Positions 1 through 10,766 of a stretch of DNA of 64,000 nucleotides are shown here, in pieces. Numbering within the stretch: the first letter of the stretch is position 1; the number at the start of each line of letters is the position of its first letter. This DNA is from Cyrtodaria siliqua (lineage: Eukaryota; Mollusca; Bivalvia; Adapedonta; Hiatellidae), in contig JAWPHD010004356.1 of NCBI GenBank assembly GCA_037043455.1, positions 1 through 64,000 of the forward strand, read 5' to 3'. Under the pieces are notes generated by a model. It was not told where the DNA came from, did no database searches, and saw nothing but the letters and a program-made list of their open reading frames with translations. The position numbers and the translations under genes are program-made.

Positions 1-70
1 TTGGAGGTCAAAGGTCAAATGAGCCAACATTTTCGGGGGCATTTGTCACTTACTGGTGACATTTCTTGTT
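1..70 (+). mobile_element. 3' end of a Helitron-like repeat (family D)
   Basis: The stretch ends in a hairpin: TGTCAC at 44-49 pairs with GTGACA at 56-61, followed by TTTCTTGTT. The same end recurs at 6505-6569. Three other repeat families in the window also end in a hairpin followed by TCTTGTT, which suggests a Helentron-like 3' terminus. The rest of the element lies outside the window. The class assignment is inference. Confidence 0.5.
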
Positions 71-89
71 TTTAATCCGACAAATTATG

Positions 90-720
90 TTTAGCTCTAC
101 TGGCCAAAGGCTTATTTAATACAGCAGTGTTTGTCAGTTTCAGCAACGTCTGCATTAGCAGCACTTTCTCTGAAGAGGTACATAGCTATATATAGCATGT
201 AGAATTTCACATGTTTAACACTGATTTAGACTAGTAGAGGGCTATTACACACAACTCGCACACACACACTTTTAATGGATGCTTCTGTAATGAGTTCCTT
301 ACAGAAGAAAAAGATAGTTCAATCAGACTTCCAAAAAATGGCTGCCATTTGCAAAACTTTGAAAAAAACTTCTGAAGAACAACCGCATCATAGATTTTGA
401 CAATTAATTTTTAGAATTGATCGCTATGTTCTAATCTCTCAAGATTGATAATGTGTTTTTTGTCTCCCAGGGGTAAAAAATGGCCCCACCCCGGCCATTC
501 AGAGTTTGTATATAGAGATTTTACTTGCCTAACATAGATCGCTGGAATAATCTTACTCAAATTTTATATTAATGGTTCTGTAATGAGAAGTACCAGTCAC
601 CTTACAGAAGAAAAAACTAGGTCAATCGCACTTTCAAAATGGCCACAATTACTAAAATTAGCCAAAACTTTAAAAAATCTTCCGAAGAGCTGCACCATAG
701 ATTTTGACCAATCTTTTTAA
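90..720 (+). repeat. Dispersed repeat with AGCTCTACTGGCC-type 5' end
   Basis: It opens with TTTAGCTCTACTGGCC, the same 5' start as the element at 1914. It contains two diverged copies of a unit of about 290 bp; both have the words TTACAGAAGAAAAA and CATAGATTTTGAC (about 300-400 and 600-710). No coding potential is seen. It is interrupted by the MITE at 723-1205 and appears to continue after it. Confidence 0.5.
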
Positions 721-722
721 TA

Positions 723-1205
723 CACTCAAGTGATATGAAAACGCAACACGGGAATTTCCGCTATATATTGTATGTACAATATGCTGCTTTTAATCGAATG
801 GTACATGGCTACGTAAGACCTTTCCTTTTGGAAAAAATACTAAAACAACAAATAATACAGCAAATAGTATTCCTGCAATGTTTCATTATTCACAGAGTAC
901 GCGTTTGGCTCAATCATGTGAGCAAACTTAGGATGCAAAATTTTGCAAACTATTTACGTTAAATACAGTACTGAACTAGCTCAATTTTTCGAAGAGCAAC
1001 TTCAACATTGATGAAGTTCTTGTTACAAAGTGTAGTGTGATTAAAACGTCTACAACATCACAGTTGTGTCCTTTCTCTAGTTAACTGCAACTTTTTTTTA
1101 AAAAAACATCTTGGGATTTCTTTGTAATATTATGTGCAATTAAGTGTGCAGTATATACAATATATAGCGGAAATTCCCGTGTTGCGTTTTCATATCACTT
1201 GAGTG
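723..1205. mobile_element. TA-flanked MITE, mariner/Tc1-like, 51-bp perfect TIRs
   Basis: The first 51 bases, starting CACTCAAGTGATATGAAAAC, are exactly the reverse complement of the last 51. The element is flanked by TA at 721-722 and at 1206-1207, as expected of a TA target-site duplication. It is 483 bp long and has no transposase frame, so it would be non-autonomous. The 75-residue frame at 735-962 lies mostly in the TIR and the AT-rich core and is not considered a gene. Superfamily assignment rests only on the TA flanks. Confidence 0.75.
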
Positions 1206-1207
1206 TA

Positions 1208-1913
1208 TGCTCATTTTTTGGGTGAACATATAGTCGCTGTCTGTCTATCTGTCCATCCGGATTCTCCAGAGCATAACTTGAAAACTTCTAATGGGATTTA
1301 AATTAACCTCCACGTAATAATAGATGGCAATGAGAGGAATTCGAAATGCAGAGCACAAGAACCAAAAATATCTTCATTCAAATTAAGAGTTATTGCCCTT
1401 TGTAATTTGATACTTATACTTCTTGTCCAGAGCATTACCTGAAAACTGCTGATATGCAGAGCACAAGAAAAGTAACTCTAAGTTTAGGTTGAGTACAGAC
1501 AGAGTTATCCTTCTTTGTACATTATATTTTAATATAACATGTTTATCAGACATGCCATCTTGTCCAGAATGTAATGGGTTGTCATTCCTCTTTTAATTGG
1601 TAGACAACAGTATGTTATTGTTTTTGTCGTTTGCTAATCACTCCTATCATATTAACACACAGACCTACACAACTTTATTATTGTTTCTCGTTATGCAATT
1701 TTTGTTTTTGTCTCCCCGGGGTTAAAAATGGCCCCGCTGAAAGGTCCAAAGATTTCACCTGATTAACATAGAAGGAGTTAATAGCACTTTCTGTGAAAAC
1801 GCTGTTCCAGTTTTGCTGAAACTTTATATGGATGCTTCTGTAATGAGTAGTGCCTTACAGAATTCTTACAGATTTTGGCCACTGTTACTAAAAATACCAT
1901 AGATTTTTAGCCC
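1208..1913 (+). repeat. Dispersed repeat, second copy at about 15600-16230
   Basis: The block from CCAGAGCATAACTTGAAAAC (about 1266) to ACTAAAAATACCATAGAT (about 1900) is repeated almost word for word at about 15620-16230. A 'GTCTGTCCGTC'-rich leader precedes it in both places. No reading frame is conserved between the two. It probably belongs to the same repeat family as the flanking material. Confidence 0.65.
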
Positions 1914-2243
1914 TTTTTAGCTCTACTGGCCAAGGGCCAGCAGAGCTTATGGGATGCTGTGTTGTCCGTCGTCCGTCGTCTGTCGTCTGTCGTCTGTCTG
2001 TCGTCCGTTAACTTTTCTTCAAACGACTTCTCCTCAGAAACCGCTTGGCTAATTTTGACTAAACTTCACGTGGATGATCCTTAGATGAATGCTTTTTAGA
2101 TTTGTTAAAATTAGATCAACGCTACATCCAAGATGGCTGCCATTACCATATATGGTCGAAACCTTAAAAAATCTTCTTCTCCAGAACCGCTGGACAGATT
2201 TCAACAGTTTTTCTTTTAAAATGATCGCCAACGCCTAGACTAT

Positions 2244-3620
2244 CAAGTTTGTTCAAATAAAGTCCCCGGGGTCAAAAATGGCCGTGCCCCGGGGGTCGAA
2301 AATTTGTATATTGAGGTTTTGCATGTTTTTCATATAGACATATAGGAAAAAACTTTAAAAAATCTTCTTCTCTGAAACCACAAGGCACAGAGCTCTCATG
2401 TATTACATGTAGCATCAGCTTATGGTCCTCTACTAAGTTTGTTCAAATGGTGACCCTGGGGTCAAATTTGTCCCCGCCCCGGGGGGCACAGTTTTACATA
2501 GACTTATATAGGATTTTTTTTTTTTTAAATTTCTTCTCGGAAACTACAAGAGCCAGAGGTTTGATATTTTGCATTTACTATAAGCTTATGGTCCTTTACC
2601 AAGTTTGTTCAAATGGTGACCCTCGGGTCACTTTTGGCCCCGCCCCAAGGGTCACATGTTTTACATAGACATGTATGGGGAAAAACTTAAAAAATCTTCT
2701 TCTCTGAAACTGCAAGAGCCAGAGGTTTAATATTTTGCATTTGCTATAAGCTTGTGGTCCTCTATCAAGTTTGTTCAAATGGTGACCCAGGGGTCACATT
2801 TGGCCCCACCCCGGGGATCACTGTTTTACATAGGCTTGTATAGGGAAAAACTGAAACAATTCTTCTTCTCTGGAACCACATGGCACAGAGCTCTCATGTA
2901 ATACATGTAGCATCAGCTTATGGTCCTCTACTAAGTTTGTTCAAATGGTGACCCGGGGGTCAAATTTGTCCCCGCCCCGAGGGTCACAGTTTTACATAGA
3001 CTTATATAGGATTTTTTTTTTAAAAATCTTCTTCTCGCCAACTACAAGAGTCAGAGGTTTGATATGTTACATTTATTATAAGCTGATGGTCCTTTACCAA
3101 GTTTGTTCAAATAGTGACCCTGGGGTCACATTTGGTCCCGCCCCAAGGGTCACATGTTTTACATAGACATGTATAGGGAAAAACTTAAAAAATCTTCTTC
3201 TCTGAAACTGCAAGAGCCAGAGGTTTAATATTTTGCTGTTGCTATAAGCTTATGGTTCTTTACCTATTTTGTTCAAAGAGGGACCCTGGGGTCACATCTG
3301 GCCCTGCCCTGGGGATTCACAGTTTTACATAAATGCTTGTAGAGGGAAAAACTGAAGAAAAAAAATCTTCTCTGGAACTGCAAGAGCCAGAGGTTTAATA
3401 TTTTGCTGTTGCTATAAGCTTATGGTCCTTTACCAATTTTGTTCAAATGGGGACCCTGGGGTCACATCTGGCCCCGCCCCGGGGGTCACAGTTTTACATA
3501 AATGCTTGTATAGGGAAAAACTGAAAAAAATCTTCTTCTCTGGAACTGCAAGAGCCAGAGGTTTAATATTTTGCATTTGCTATAAGTTTATGGTCCTTTA
3601 CCAAGTTTGTTCAAATGATA
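2244..3620 (+). repeat. 166-bp tandem satellite inside family A element
   Basis: The landmark AAGTTTGTTCAAAT or a close variant occurs at 2246, 2435, 2601, 2767, 2933, 3099, 3265, 3435 and 3603, giving steps of 166-170 after a first step of about 190. Each unit also has a GGTCA-rich segment (GTGACCCTGGGGTCACATTT) and CTGCAAGAGCCAGAGGTTTA. Short reading frames in the units are by-products of the repetition. Confidence 0.85.
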
Positions 3621-3621
3621 G

Positions 3622-3880
3622 ACATGTATATTTTTTTTTATTTTTTTTAATTAGTTTTTTTTTAATATTTTTTTTTTAATTATTTTTTTTTATTTTTTAT
3701 TGATTTTTTTTATTTTATTTTTTTATTTTTTTTATTTTTTTTTAAATAATCTTTTTTAAATTATTTATTGATTATTTTTTTTTTTTAATATTTTTTTTTT
3801 TTAAATATCTTCTTTTTTTTTAAATATTTTTTAATTTTTTTTTTTAATTTTTAATTTTTTTTTTTTTTTTTTTTTTTAGC
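3622..3880 (+). repeat. T-rich low-complexity tract
   Basis: About 260 bp are almost only T and A, in long T runs on this strand. The tract follows the truncated last satellite unit and precedes the 3' part of the family A element. A similar shorter tract is at 4806-4905. Replication or assembly error is likely here, so its exact length is doubtful. Confidence 0.85.
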
Positions 3881-4156
3881 TCTGTGTTCGACCAGTCGGA
3901 CCAGTAACAGAGGTGTTCTTGATTTAGTTAAACATGCTATATGTTGCCTCGTTAATACGGTTGGGCCTTCATTTTTCATCTGATCTTTACCAAACTTTAC
4001 CAGATTCTTTAGTTATGGCCCTTGATTTAGTTAAAAAGCTGTTTTTTGCCCGAAACATTAAATAAAACGTAAATGGCAGTCACTCACTTCATTTATGTTA
4101 TAAGAGCCATGTTAGCCAGTAGAGCGTCCACAGGCCCTCTTGGGCCTCTTGTTTAG

Positions 4157-4910
4157 GGGGGAGTGGGGGGGAATCGGTTTATAGATTGGCGTAAACCGGG
4201 CATGTGGCCACATTTTTTTTTTCTCTATTTTTCCGCATTATCATGTCCGATCTTCATCAAACTTTAACAGCACCTTACTCCCATTAACCACTGACCATAC
4301 CCTGAAACTTCGCACAATTGCTCACCACAACAGGGCAACGTGTCGCACACAACATCCAGGTCCGTGGCTCTAAGGTCAAGTCACACTTAGAGATCAAAGG
4401 TCAAAATTTGTTCGTCTATACACTCGTGTCCGCTTCATAACTCTGACAATAATGGATGGATTTTCAAATAACTTCGCACAATTGCTCACCACAACAGGGC
4501 AAAGTGTTGCGCACAAGATCCAGCTCCGTGGCTCCAAGGTCAAGGTCACACTTAGAGATCAAAGGTCAAAATCCGTTCGTCTATACACTCGTGTCCGCTT
4601 CATAACTCTGACAATAATGGATGGATTTTCAAATAACTTCACACAATTGCTCACCACAACAGGGCAACGTGTCGCGCACAAAATCCAGGTCCGTGGCTCC
4701 ATGGTCAAGGTCACACTTAGAGATCAAAGTTCAAAATCCGTTTGTCTATACAATCGTCTCCGCTTCATAACTTGGACAATAATCGACGAATTTTCAAATA
4801 ACTTTTTTTGATTTTTGTTTTTAAATGATTTTTTTTTTTTTAAAAAAATTTAATTTTATTTTATTTTATTTTTATTTTTTGTTTGATTTTTTTTTGTTTT
4901 TAATTTAGTG
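4157..4910 (+). repeat. 165-bp tandem repeat with GGTCA-rich units
   Basis: CTCACCACAACAGGGCAA starts at 4321, 4485 and 4650, a period of 164-165. Units also share ATAATGGATGGATTTTCAAA and AAGGTCACACTTAGAGATCA. The leader at 4160-4310 (TATAGATTGGCGTAAACCGG) is repeated at about 16255-16400. A 119-residue frame at 4452-4811 simply reads through the period and is not a gene. Confidence 0.75.
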
Positions 4911-5225
4911 CGGCGTCCGTCATCTGTCTGTCCGTCCGTCCGAATTTACAGGAGCACCTTGTGTGTCTTTTTTTAGGTATAAAGTATACTTGTGTGGCTT
5001 TTTTTTCTTGTGTGACTGACTCACAAGCAAGTATGTCTCTATGCCAAGGAGACAGTCATTTAAAGCAATAAAAAATTGCAGTCACACAAGGGGAGGGGAG
5101 CTTGTGTGACTAAAATGTGTCCAAATGGTAAAAACGACACACAAAATGTCAAAAACATTCACACAAAGTACGAACGTACACACAAAAAACAGACACACAA
5201 GTTCTAGTCACACAAAGCCTGATTT
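4911..5225. repeat. CACACA/TGTGTG-rich repeat block
   Basis: A stretch in which CTTGTGTG, TCACACAAG and related words recur in both orientations, between a GTCCGTCC-rich leader and the 320-bp repeat that follows. No gene or clear terminal structure is seen. It may be an insertion that separated the GTCCGTC leader (about 4915-4950) from its continuation at about 5230. Confidence 0.4.
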
Positions 5226-6438
5226 TGTGTACGTCCGTCTGTCTGTCCGTAAACCTTTTTTGTAGCGACTACTCCTCTGAAACTACTGAATGGATTTTCA
5301 TGAAACTTTACAGAAATGTTGCCAATGAAGTATAGTTGATCCTAGCAAAAATTCATGTTGATGTGAAATCCAAGATGGCCACCAAATCTAAAAATAGGTT
5401 TTAAAAAAATAAGTTTGTAGCGACTACTTCTTGAAAACTATAAGTGATATTGATATGGGAATTTTTCTAAAATGATCAGCATGACATGATGTTGATCCGA
5501 TTCGAACATTATTTTGATTCGACGTTAAACATGGCTGCCAGTGGCCATCTTTGTTTAGATAGAGTTATATAATGAAAACTTGTAGCGACTACTCCTCTGA
5601 AACTACTTGACAGATTTTCATGAAACTTCACACAAATGTTGCTCTTGATGTCTTATTGATCCTAGCAAAATTTCAGGTTGGCCGGAATTTCAAGATGGCT
5701 GCCATGGCTAAAAATAGATTTCCAAAATACAAGTTTGTAGCGACTACTTCTTGAAAACTATAAGTGATATTGATATGGGACTTTTTCAAAAATGATCAGC
5801 ATGACATGATGTTGGTCCTTGTCAAAAATCGTTTTGATTCAATCTTAAACATGGCTGCCAGTGGCCATCTTTGTTTACATAGAGTTATATAATGAAAACT
5901 TGTAGCGACTACTCCTCTGAAACTACTTGACGGATTTTCATGAAACTTCACAGGAATGTTGCTCTTGATGTCTAATTGATCCTAGCAAAATTTCAGGGTG
6001 GCCGGAAATTCAAGATGGCCACCATGGCTAAAAATAGATTTTCAAAATACAAGTTTGTAGCGACTACTTCTTGAAAACTATAAGTGATATTGATAAGGGA
6101 TTTTTCTAAAATGATCAGCATGACATGATGTTGGTCCTTGTCAAAAATCGTTTTGATTCGATGTTAAACATGGCTGTCAGCGGCCATCTTTGTTTACATA
6201 GAGTTATATAATGAAAACTTGTAGCGACTACTCCTCTGAAACTACCTGACGGATTTTCACGAAACTTCACAGGAATGTTGCTCTTGATGTCTCATTGGTC
6301 CTAGCAAAATTTCAGGTCGGCCGGAAATTCAAGATGGCCGCCACGGTTAAAAATATTTTTTCAGAAAACAAGTTTGTAGCAACTACTTCCTGAAATCTAA
6401 ATCAATCAGTAGAGCTTCAAGGTCATTGACCTCTTGTT
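5226..6438 (+). mobile_element. Family C repeat, 320-bp tandem core, with 3' end
   Basis: The landmark TGTAGCGACTACTCCTCTGA starts at 5261, 5581, 5901 and 6220, a regular 320-bp period. Each unit has two half-units, with ATTCAAGATGGCCGCCA-type and ATGATCAGCATGACATGATG words. The 3' end at 6406-6438 reads CAGTAGAGCTTC, then the near-perfect palindrome AGGTCATTGACCT, then CTTGTT. That matches the terminal layout of families A and B. The 5' end is missing or displaced. Confidence 0.65.
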
Positions 6439-6504
6439 ATTGTTTGTTTGAATTTTTTTTTTTTAATTATTTTTAAATATATCTGTTGGTTTCATATTAC
6501 TCCA

Positions 6505-6569
6505 AGGTCAAGGTCACACTTACAGGTCACTTCGGGGGCATTTGTCACTTACTGTGACATTTCTTGTTA
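6505..6569 (+). mobile_element. Family D 3' end, second copy
   Basis: It repeats the window's first 70 bases: TTCGGGGGCATTTGTCACTT, then the TGTCAC/GTGACA stem and TTTCTTGTT. It sits between two family C segments, so it marks a nested or adjacent insertion. Confidence 0.5.
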
Positions 6570-7803
6570 AAAAATAAGTTTGTAGCGACTACTTCTTGAA
6601 AACTATAAGTGATATTGATATGGGACTTTTTTTCAATAATCAGCATGACATGATGTTGATCCTAGTCGAACATTATTTTGATTCATCTTAAACATGGCTG
6701 CCAGTGGCCATCTTTGTTTACATAGAGTTATATAGTAAAAATTTGTAGCGACTACTCCTCTGAAACTACTTGATGGATGTTCATGAAACTTCACAGGAAT
6801 GTTGCTCTTGATGTCTAGTTGATCATAGAAAAATTTCAGGCTGGCCGGAAATTCAAGATGGCTACCACGGCTAAAAATAGATTTTAAATAAATAAATTTG
6901 TAGTGACTACTTCTTGAAAACTGTAAGAGATATTGATATGGGAAGTTTTCTAAAATGATCAGCATGACATGATGTTGATCCTTGTCGAAATTTATTTCGA
7001 TGAGACTTAAAACATCTTTGTTTACCTAGATTTATATACTAAAAACTGGTAGCGACTACTCCTCTGAAACTACTTGACAATTTTTTATGAAACTTCACAG
7101 GAATGTTGCTCTTGATGTCTAATTGATCCCAGATTTTTTTTAGGTCAGCCGGAAATTCAAGATGGCCGCCATGGCTAAAAACAGATTTTTAAAAAAAAGT
7201 TTGTAGCGACTACTTCTTGAAAACTGTAATTGATATTGATATGGGACTTTTTCTTAAATGATCAGCATGACATGATGTTGATCCTTGTCGAAAATTATTT
7301 TGATTCGACATTAAACATGGGCGCCAGTGGCCATCTTTGTTTACATAGAGTTTGTATAGTAAAAATTTGTAGCGACTACTCCTCTGAAACTACTTCACGG
7401 ATTTTCATGAAACTTCACTGGTATGTTGCTCTTGATGTCTAGTTGATCCTAGCACAATTTCAGGTCGGCCGGACATTCAAGATGGCCACCACGGTTAAAA
7501 ATAGATTTTTAAAAACAAGTTTGTAGCGACTACTTCTTGAAAACTGTAAGTGATATTGATATGGGACTTTTTCTAATATGATCAGCATGGCAAGATGTTG
7601 ATCCTTGTCGAAAATTATTTTGATTCGACATTTAACATGGCTGCCTGTGGCCATATTTGTTTACCTAGAGTTCTATAGTAAAAACTTCAACTTGTAGCGA
7701 CTACTCCTCTGAAAGTACTTGACAGATTTTTATGAAACTTCACAGGAATGCTGATCTAGCTATCAAAATCTATCAGTAGAGCTTCAAGGTCATTGACCTC
7801 TTT
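6570..7803 (+). repeat. Family C repeat, second tandem block
   Basis: Continues the 320-bp unit with landmarks at about 6743, 7047, 7368 and 7693. The 3' structure CAGTAGAGCTTC plus AGGTCATTGACCT appears again at 7771-7799, but here it runs straight into a poly-T tract instead of CTTGTT. Reading frames at 6633-6965, 7230-7442 and 7460-7654 are shadows of the repeat on both strands. Confidence 0.7.
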
Positions 7804-8387
7804 TTTTTTTTTTTTTTTTACATATTTCTGTGTTGTTTTTGTCAATTCTTACACATAGCTATGTTGCCCCCTCCACACACACACCCCATACACCCTCCCC
7901 CAACCCTTGAAACTCAATTTTTTAATTTTTCTTTTACATATTTCTGTGTTGTTTAGTCAATTTTTACCCATAGCTTCTTACACATATATATGTTGTCCCC
8001 CACCCCCTCCACTGCCTCTCCCTCCCCTCCCCTCCCCACCACCCGCCCACTCGAAACTCTTCTTTTTTTTTTTACATATTTCTGTGTTGCATTTGTCAAT
8101 TCTTACACATGTTGCCCTCTCCCCACCCCCACTCCCACCACCTCCCCTCCCCACACCCACCCCAATCAAAACTGGAATATTTTTATTTTATATTTTTATT
8201 TTTTTTACATATTTCTGTGTTGTTTTGGTCAGTTCCTACATAGCCTCTTAAACATATTGTTGAACCCTCCCCCCAAACCCCTCGCCTCTTTTAGCCTTGT
8301 TTTCTGATGGTATATACTAGCTATATAATTTATTATTCTCTGAAAAATCGAATAGTCGAGCTGCGCTGTTTTCCGACAGCTCTTGTA
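7800..8387 (+). mobile_element. 3' half of family B Helentron-like element
   Basis: Units of T-tract + ACATATTTCTGTGTTGTTTT + CACATAGCT + a C-rich run (CCCTCCCC-type) recur about four times. They are followed by ATGGTATATACTAGCTATAT and the end GAATAGTCGAGCT, hairpin GCTGT-TTTCCG-ACAGC, TCTTGT. The same 3' portion is at 18350-19134. The 5' half is replaced by family C sequence. Proline-rich frames here come from the C runs. Confidence 0.55.
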
Positions 8388-8641
8388 TACATTTACATCT
8401 ACGTTACGATTATCTTCGCAAAACAACAGCTACATAAATGGCTTTATGGTTCAACAAAAATGTATACAACCATTGAGCATTGCATGTTGAGAGATTTTCA
8501 AAATTGTGGCCCTCTTATTTTCATGTTGGTACACATGATGCAATACCTATAAAAGTTTACCTGGCTTTTTTTTTCAACCAATCAAATGCCAAATATTTTC
8601 AAATTATGTGTTGAACTATAAATCCTTTATAGATCACCTGT

Positions 8642-9073
8642 AACAGTTTATTAAATCATTTTAGAAATATTTTATTTTTAGAATTTTATGACTCTTGGTT
8701 TCAAGAAACTCATTACTCATTGAGAGATACAAACAGTCTTAATCTGTTTCTCACAGCAATTTAAACAATCAGTTCTTTGCATTATAAAAGCATGAATTGT
8801 GATGTCATAAAACCAGAATGTGATGTCATGATACCAGAAAGTGATGTCATGATAGAAAAAAACAAATGAAAATATGAATGAAGCATTCTGATTGGTTCAG
8901 TGATAAAAATTGGACCAATAAAACCAGTTAATTTAACGAGGTGGAAAAACTGATTCCATTCTCAGAACTCATTGTGTTTTTACTTGACATTGAGTAAGTA
9001 ATGAGGTTCCTAAAATCCAGAATCACAAAATTCTCATAATAAAATAAATTCTAAAATGATTTAATAGACTGTT
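8642..9073. mobile_element. MITE with about 85-bp imperfect inverted ends
   Basis: The left end (TTATTAAATCATTTTAGAAA at 8649) is the inverted counterpart of the right end (TTCTAAAATGATTTAATAGA, about 9048-9067). Similarity extends inwards through CTCATTACTCATTGAG on the left and TGAGTAAGTAATGAG on the right. The element is about 430 bp with no coding capacity. Inside are three TGATGTCAT copies spaced 21 bp apart. Confidence 0.6.
8800..8850 (+). repeat. Three 21-bp units carrying TGATGTCAT
   Basis: TGATGTCAT occurs at 8800, 8821 and 8842 with AACCAGAA-type spacers. The core is one base from a CRE/ATF site (TGACGTCA). A regulatory role is speculative; the units lie within a MITE. Confidence 0.5.
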
Positions 9074-10622
9074 TTGTTAGAATTTTAAAGAATTAAGTTC
9101 TGCGGTCGCTTATTTCCTTGAAATTCTAATAAAATATTATAACCCATACTTGTATGATTTATATCAATAATGGTGTAAATTCAGTTGTCACATTGATTGT
9201 GTTTTAGTAAACAAATACTTCTTTTACGAAAATATTTTATTATTCAATTTTCACAATTGTACAAAAATACACATATTTACAAATAACAGTCACATTTTCT
9301 CAATACACGTTTTATTTTACACTTGTGTCTCTCGAAAAACAAGATTATATTAGATATGAATAAGAGATATGATGTTACAATGGTAATGAAAGGACAGGAT
9401 AGATACCTTATTTCCTCTAATAGTAGCACCTGTTCGCTATGCAAAATGCAAGGGGAGCACTAGAGTTAAAATATCGAACATTATTGAATTTTGATTTTTT
9501 TTCTTTGATTTGATTTTTTTCTTTGATATGTGGAGATCAAAAATGTATTGTAATTTCAAAGAATGTTTTGTTAAGGTGGGCCGAGCGTGTGGTGGTGGGT
9601 TGTGTGGGGGCGGGGTGGGTGGGGCGTGTGCATTACTAGTACGAGAAATACAGTAAAAAGAAACGGATTTCTACAAAAAAATAGCAAAGATAACATACAC
9701 CTCAACATTCAATTTTACAAACGTCACTTCTGAGCTGCAAAATTTCCTGACACTGAAATGTCCCCATTTATAAAACTTTCCTCATTTATCATCATATTTT
9801 GTCCTTAGATATTGCTATTATTTTTTCTATGTTTTCAATTTGTTAATATATGTTTAAATGTTTGCTACATTGTGCTGTGAATTGTCTTTGACTTTTTATT
9901 TATTTTTAGAAATTAAATACTTCCCAATCATTAATATACAATTTAAAATGCAAGAGTTAGACTCTGTAGACAAATAATCATTTATGTGATCGTTTGCAAA
10001 ATTTGAACTGCGAAGATAGAATTATGATTGATGAATGTTTATTAAGCATTGAAATTAACATCTCAATCTATTTAACCGGTATCATTTTGACTTTAAACCT
10101 TCTAAATGCATATATTCATTAAATAAATTCATTGCATCGTCTTAATATACCACAAGTTTGAATGTTTTATTGGTGCAGTATAATCAACAAATAATATGCA
10201 AGAACAAACAAGTTGATTTATACTATTCTGATAATTAATATTAATGATTGAACAAATGCAAGTTATGTAGAAAAAGTAATGGGACACCGTGAGTTTTTAA
10301 AAATCAAGATTGCCATGTGTCCCTTTAAGACTGTGGGTTTTTAATGTGATTTATCATGCAGATATGAACTTTTCTGCCTAATAAAGGGGTAACCTATTAA
10401 ATTTTGCTTTAATTAGGCACTGACCAATAGAGCAAATCAATGCGGAATCCCTCGGCGTTTATTGTACGTAAAGTTATCTGACGTCATGCACGTAACTTTG
10501 CCTGACGTCATAAAACTAACAAAAAACAACAACATGGTGACGTCCTCGATAAGCGTACCATTCTGAGAAATAGGTAATAATAGTAATTCATACAGAAAAT
10601 ATGGATAATCTACATGATAAAC
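9074..10622. other. Low-copy AT-rich intergenic stretch
   Basis: I see no gene, splice-supported exon or clear repeat here. The notable features are the G-rich stretch at 9575-9630 and TGACGTCAT-type words at about 10479 and 10503. The nearest gene is the HSPA12-like locus, whose 3' end faces this region, so it is downstream rather than promoter sequence. Confidence 0.5.
9606..9624 (+). other. G-quadruplex motif with one-base loops
   Basis: Four G runs (5, 4, 3 and 4 G) are separated by single bases C, T and T. This matches the canonical intramolecular quadruplex pattern with the shortest loops. It sits in a wider G-rich patch in otherwise AT-rich DNA. No gene lies close enough to infer a role. 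Confidence 0.7.
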
Positions 10623-10766
10623 AGAATATTATGTCAGTGCCTTTTACTATCAAATTTATTAGGCGAGGCACAAAAATGCAGAATGGCTCGGCAGAGCCTC
10701 GCCATTCTTCGTTTTCTAAGCCTCGCCTAATAAACTTGTTAGTAAAAGGCACTGACATAATATTCT
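10623..10766. mobile_element. 144-bp near-perfect palindrome (hairpin MITE)
   Basis: The left arm starting AGAATATTATGTCAGTGCCT mirrors the right arm ending AGGCACTGACATAATATTCT; the arms are about 45 bp with a few mismatches. The centre folds again (GAATGGC ... GCCATTC). As a result both strands give almost the same short peptide, which explains the mirror-image reading frames at 10588-10854 and 10601-10804. It is probably a foldback or MITE remnant. Confidence 0.75.

Larger units (their letters stand above)
1914..4154 (+). mobile_element. Helentron-like non-autonomous element, family A
   Basis: The 5' end reads TTTTTAGCTCTACTGGCC and folds on itself (GCCAGCAGAGCT follows). The 3' end at 4114-4154 carries GCCAGTAGAGC, the inverted copy of the 5' motif. 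Next comes the hairpin AGGCCC-TCTT-GGGCCT, then CTCTTGTT. The core holds a tandem satellite of about 166 bp (2244-3620) and a T-rich tract. No Rep/helicase coding is seen, so it would be mobilised in trans. Subterminal inverted repeats, a 3' hairpin and a satellite core are features reported for Helentron/HINE elements; the call is inference from structure. Confidence 0.55.

Noticed and set aside
735..962. 75-codon frame
   Set aside because: It lies in the TIR and core of a 483-bp MITE with no similarity to a transposase that I can recognise.
7907..8307. Proline-rich frames of 105-114 residues
   Set aside because: They read C-rich and T-rich units of a family B repeat; both strands are open and no composition other than the repeat is seen.
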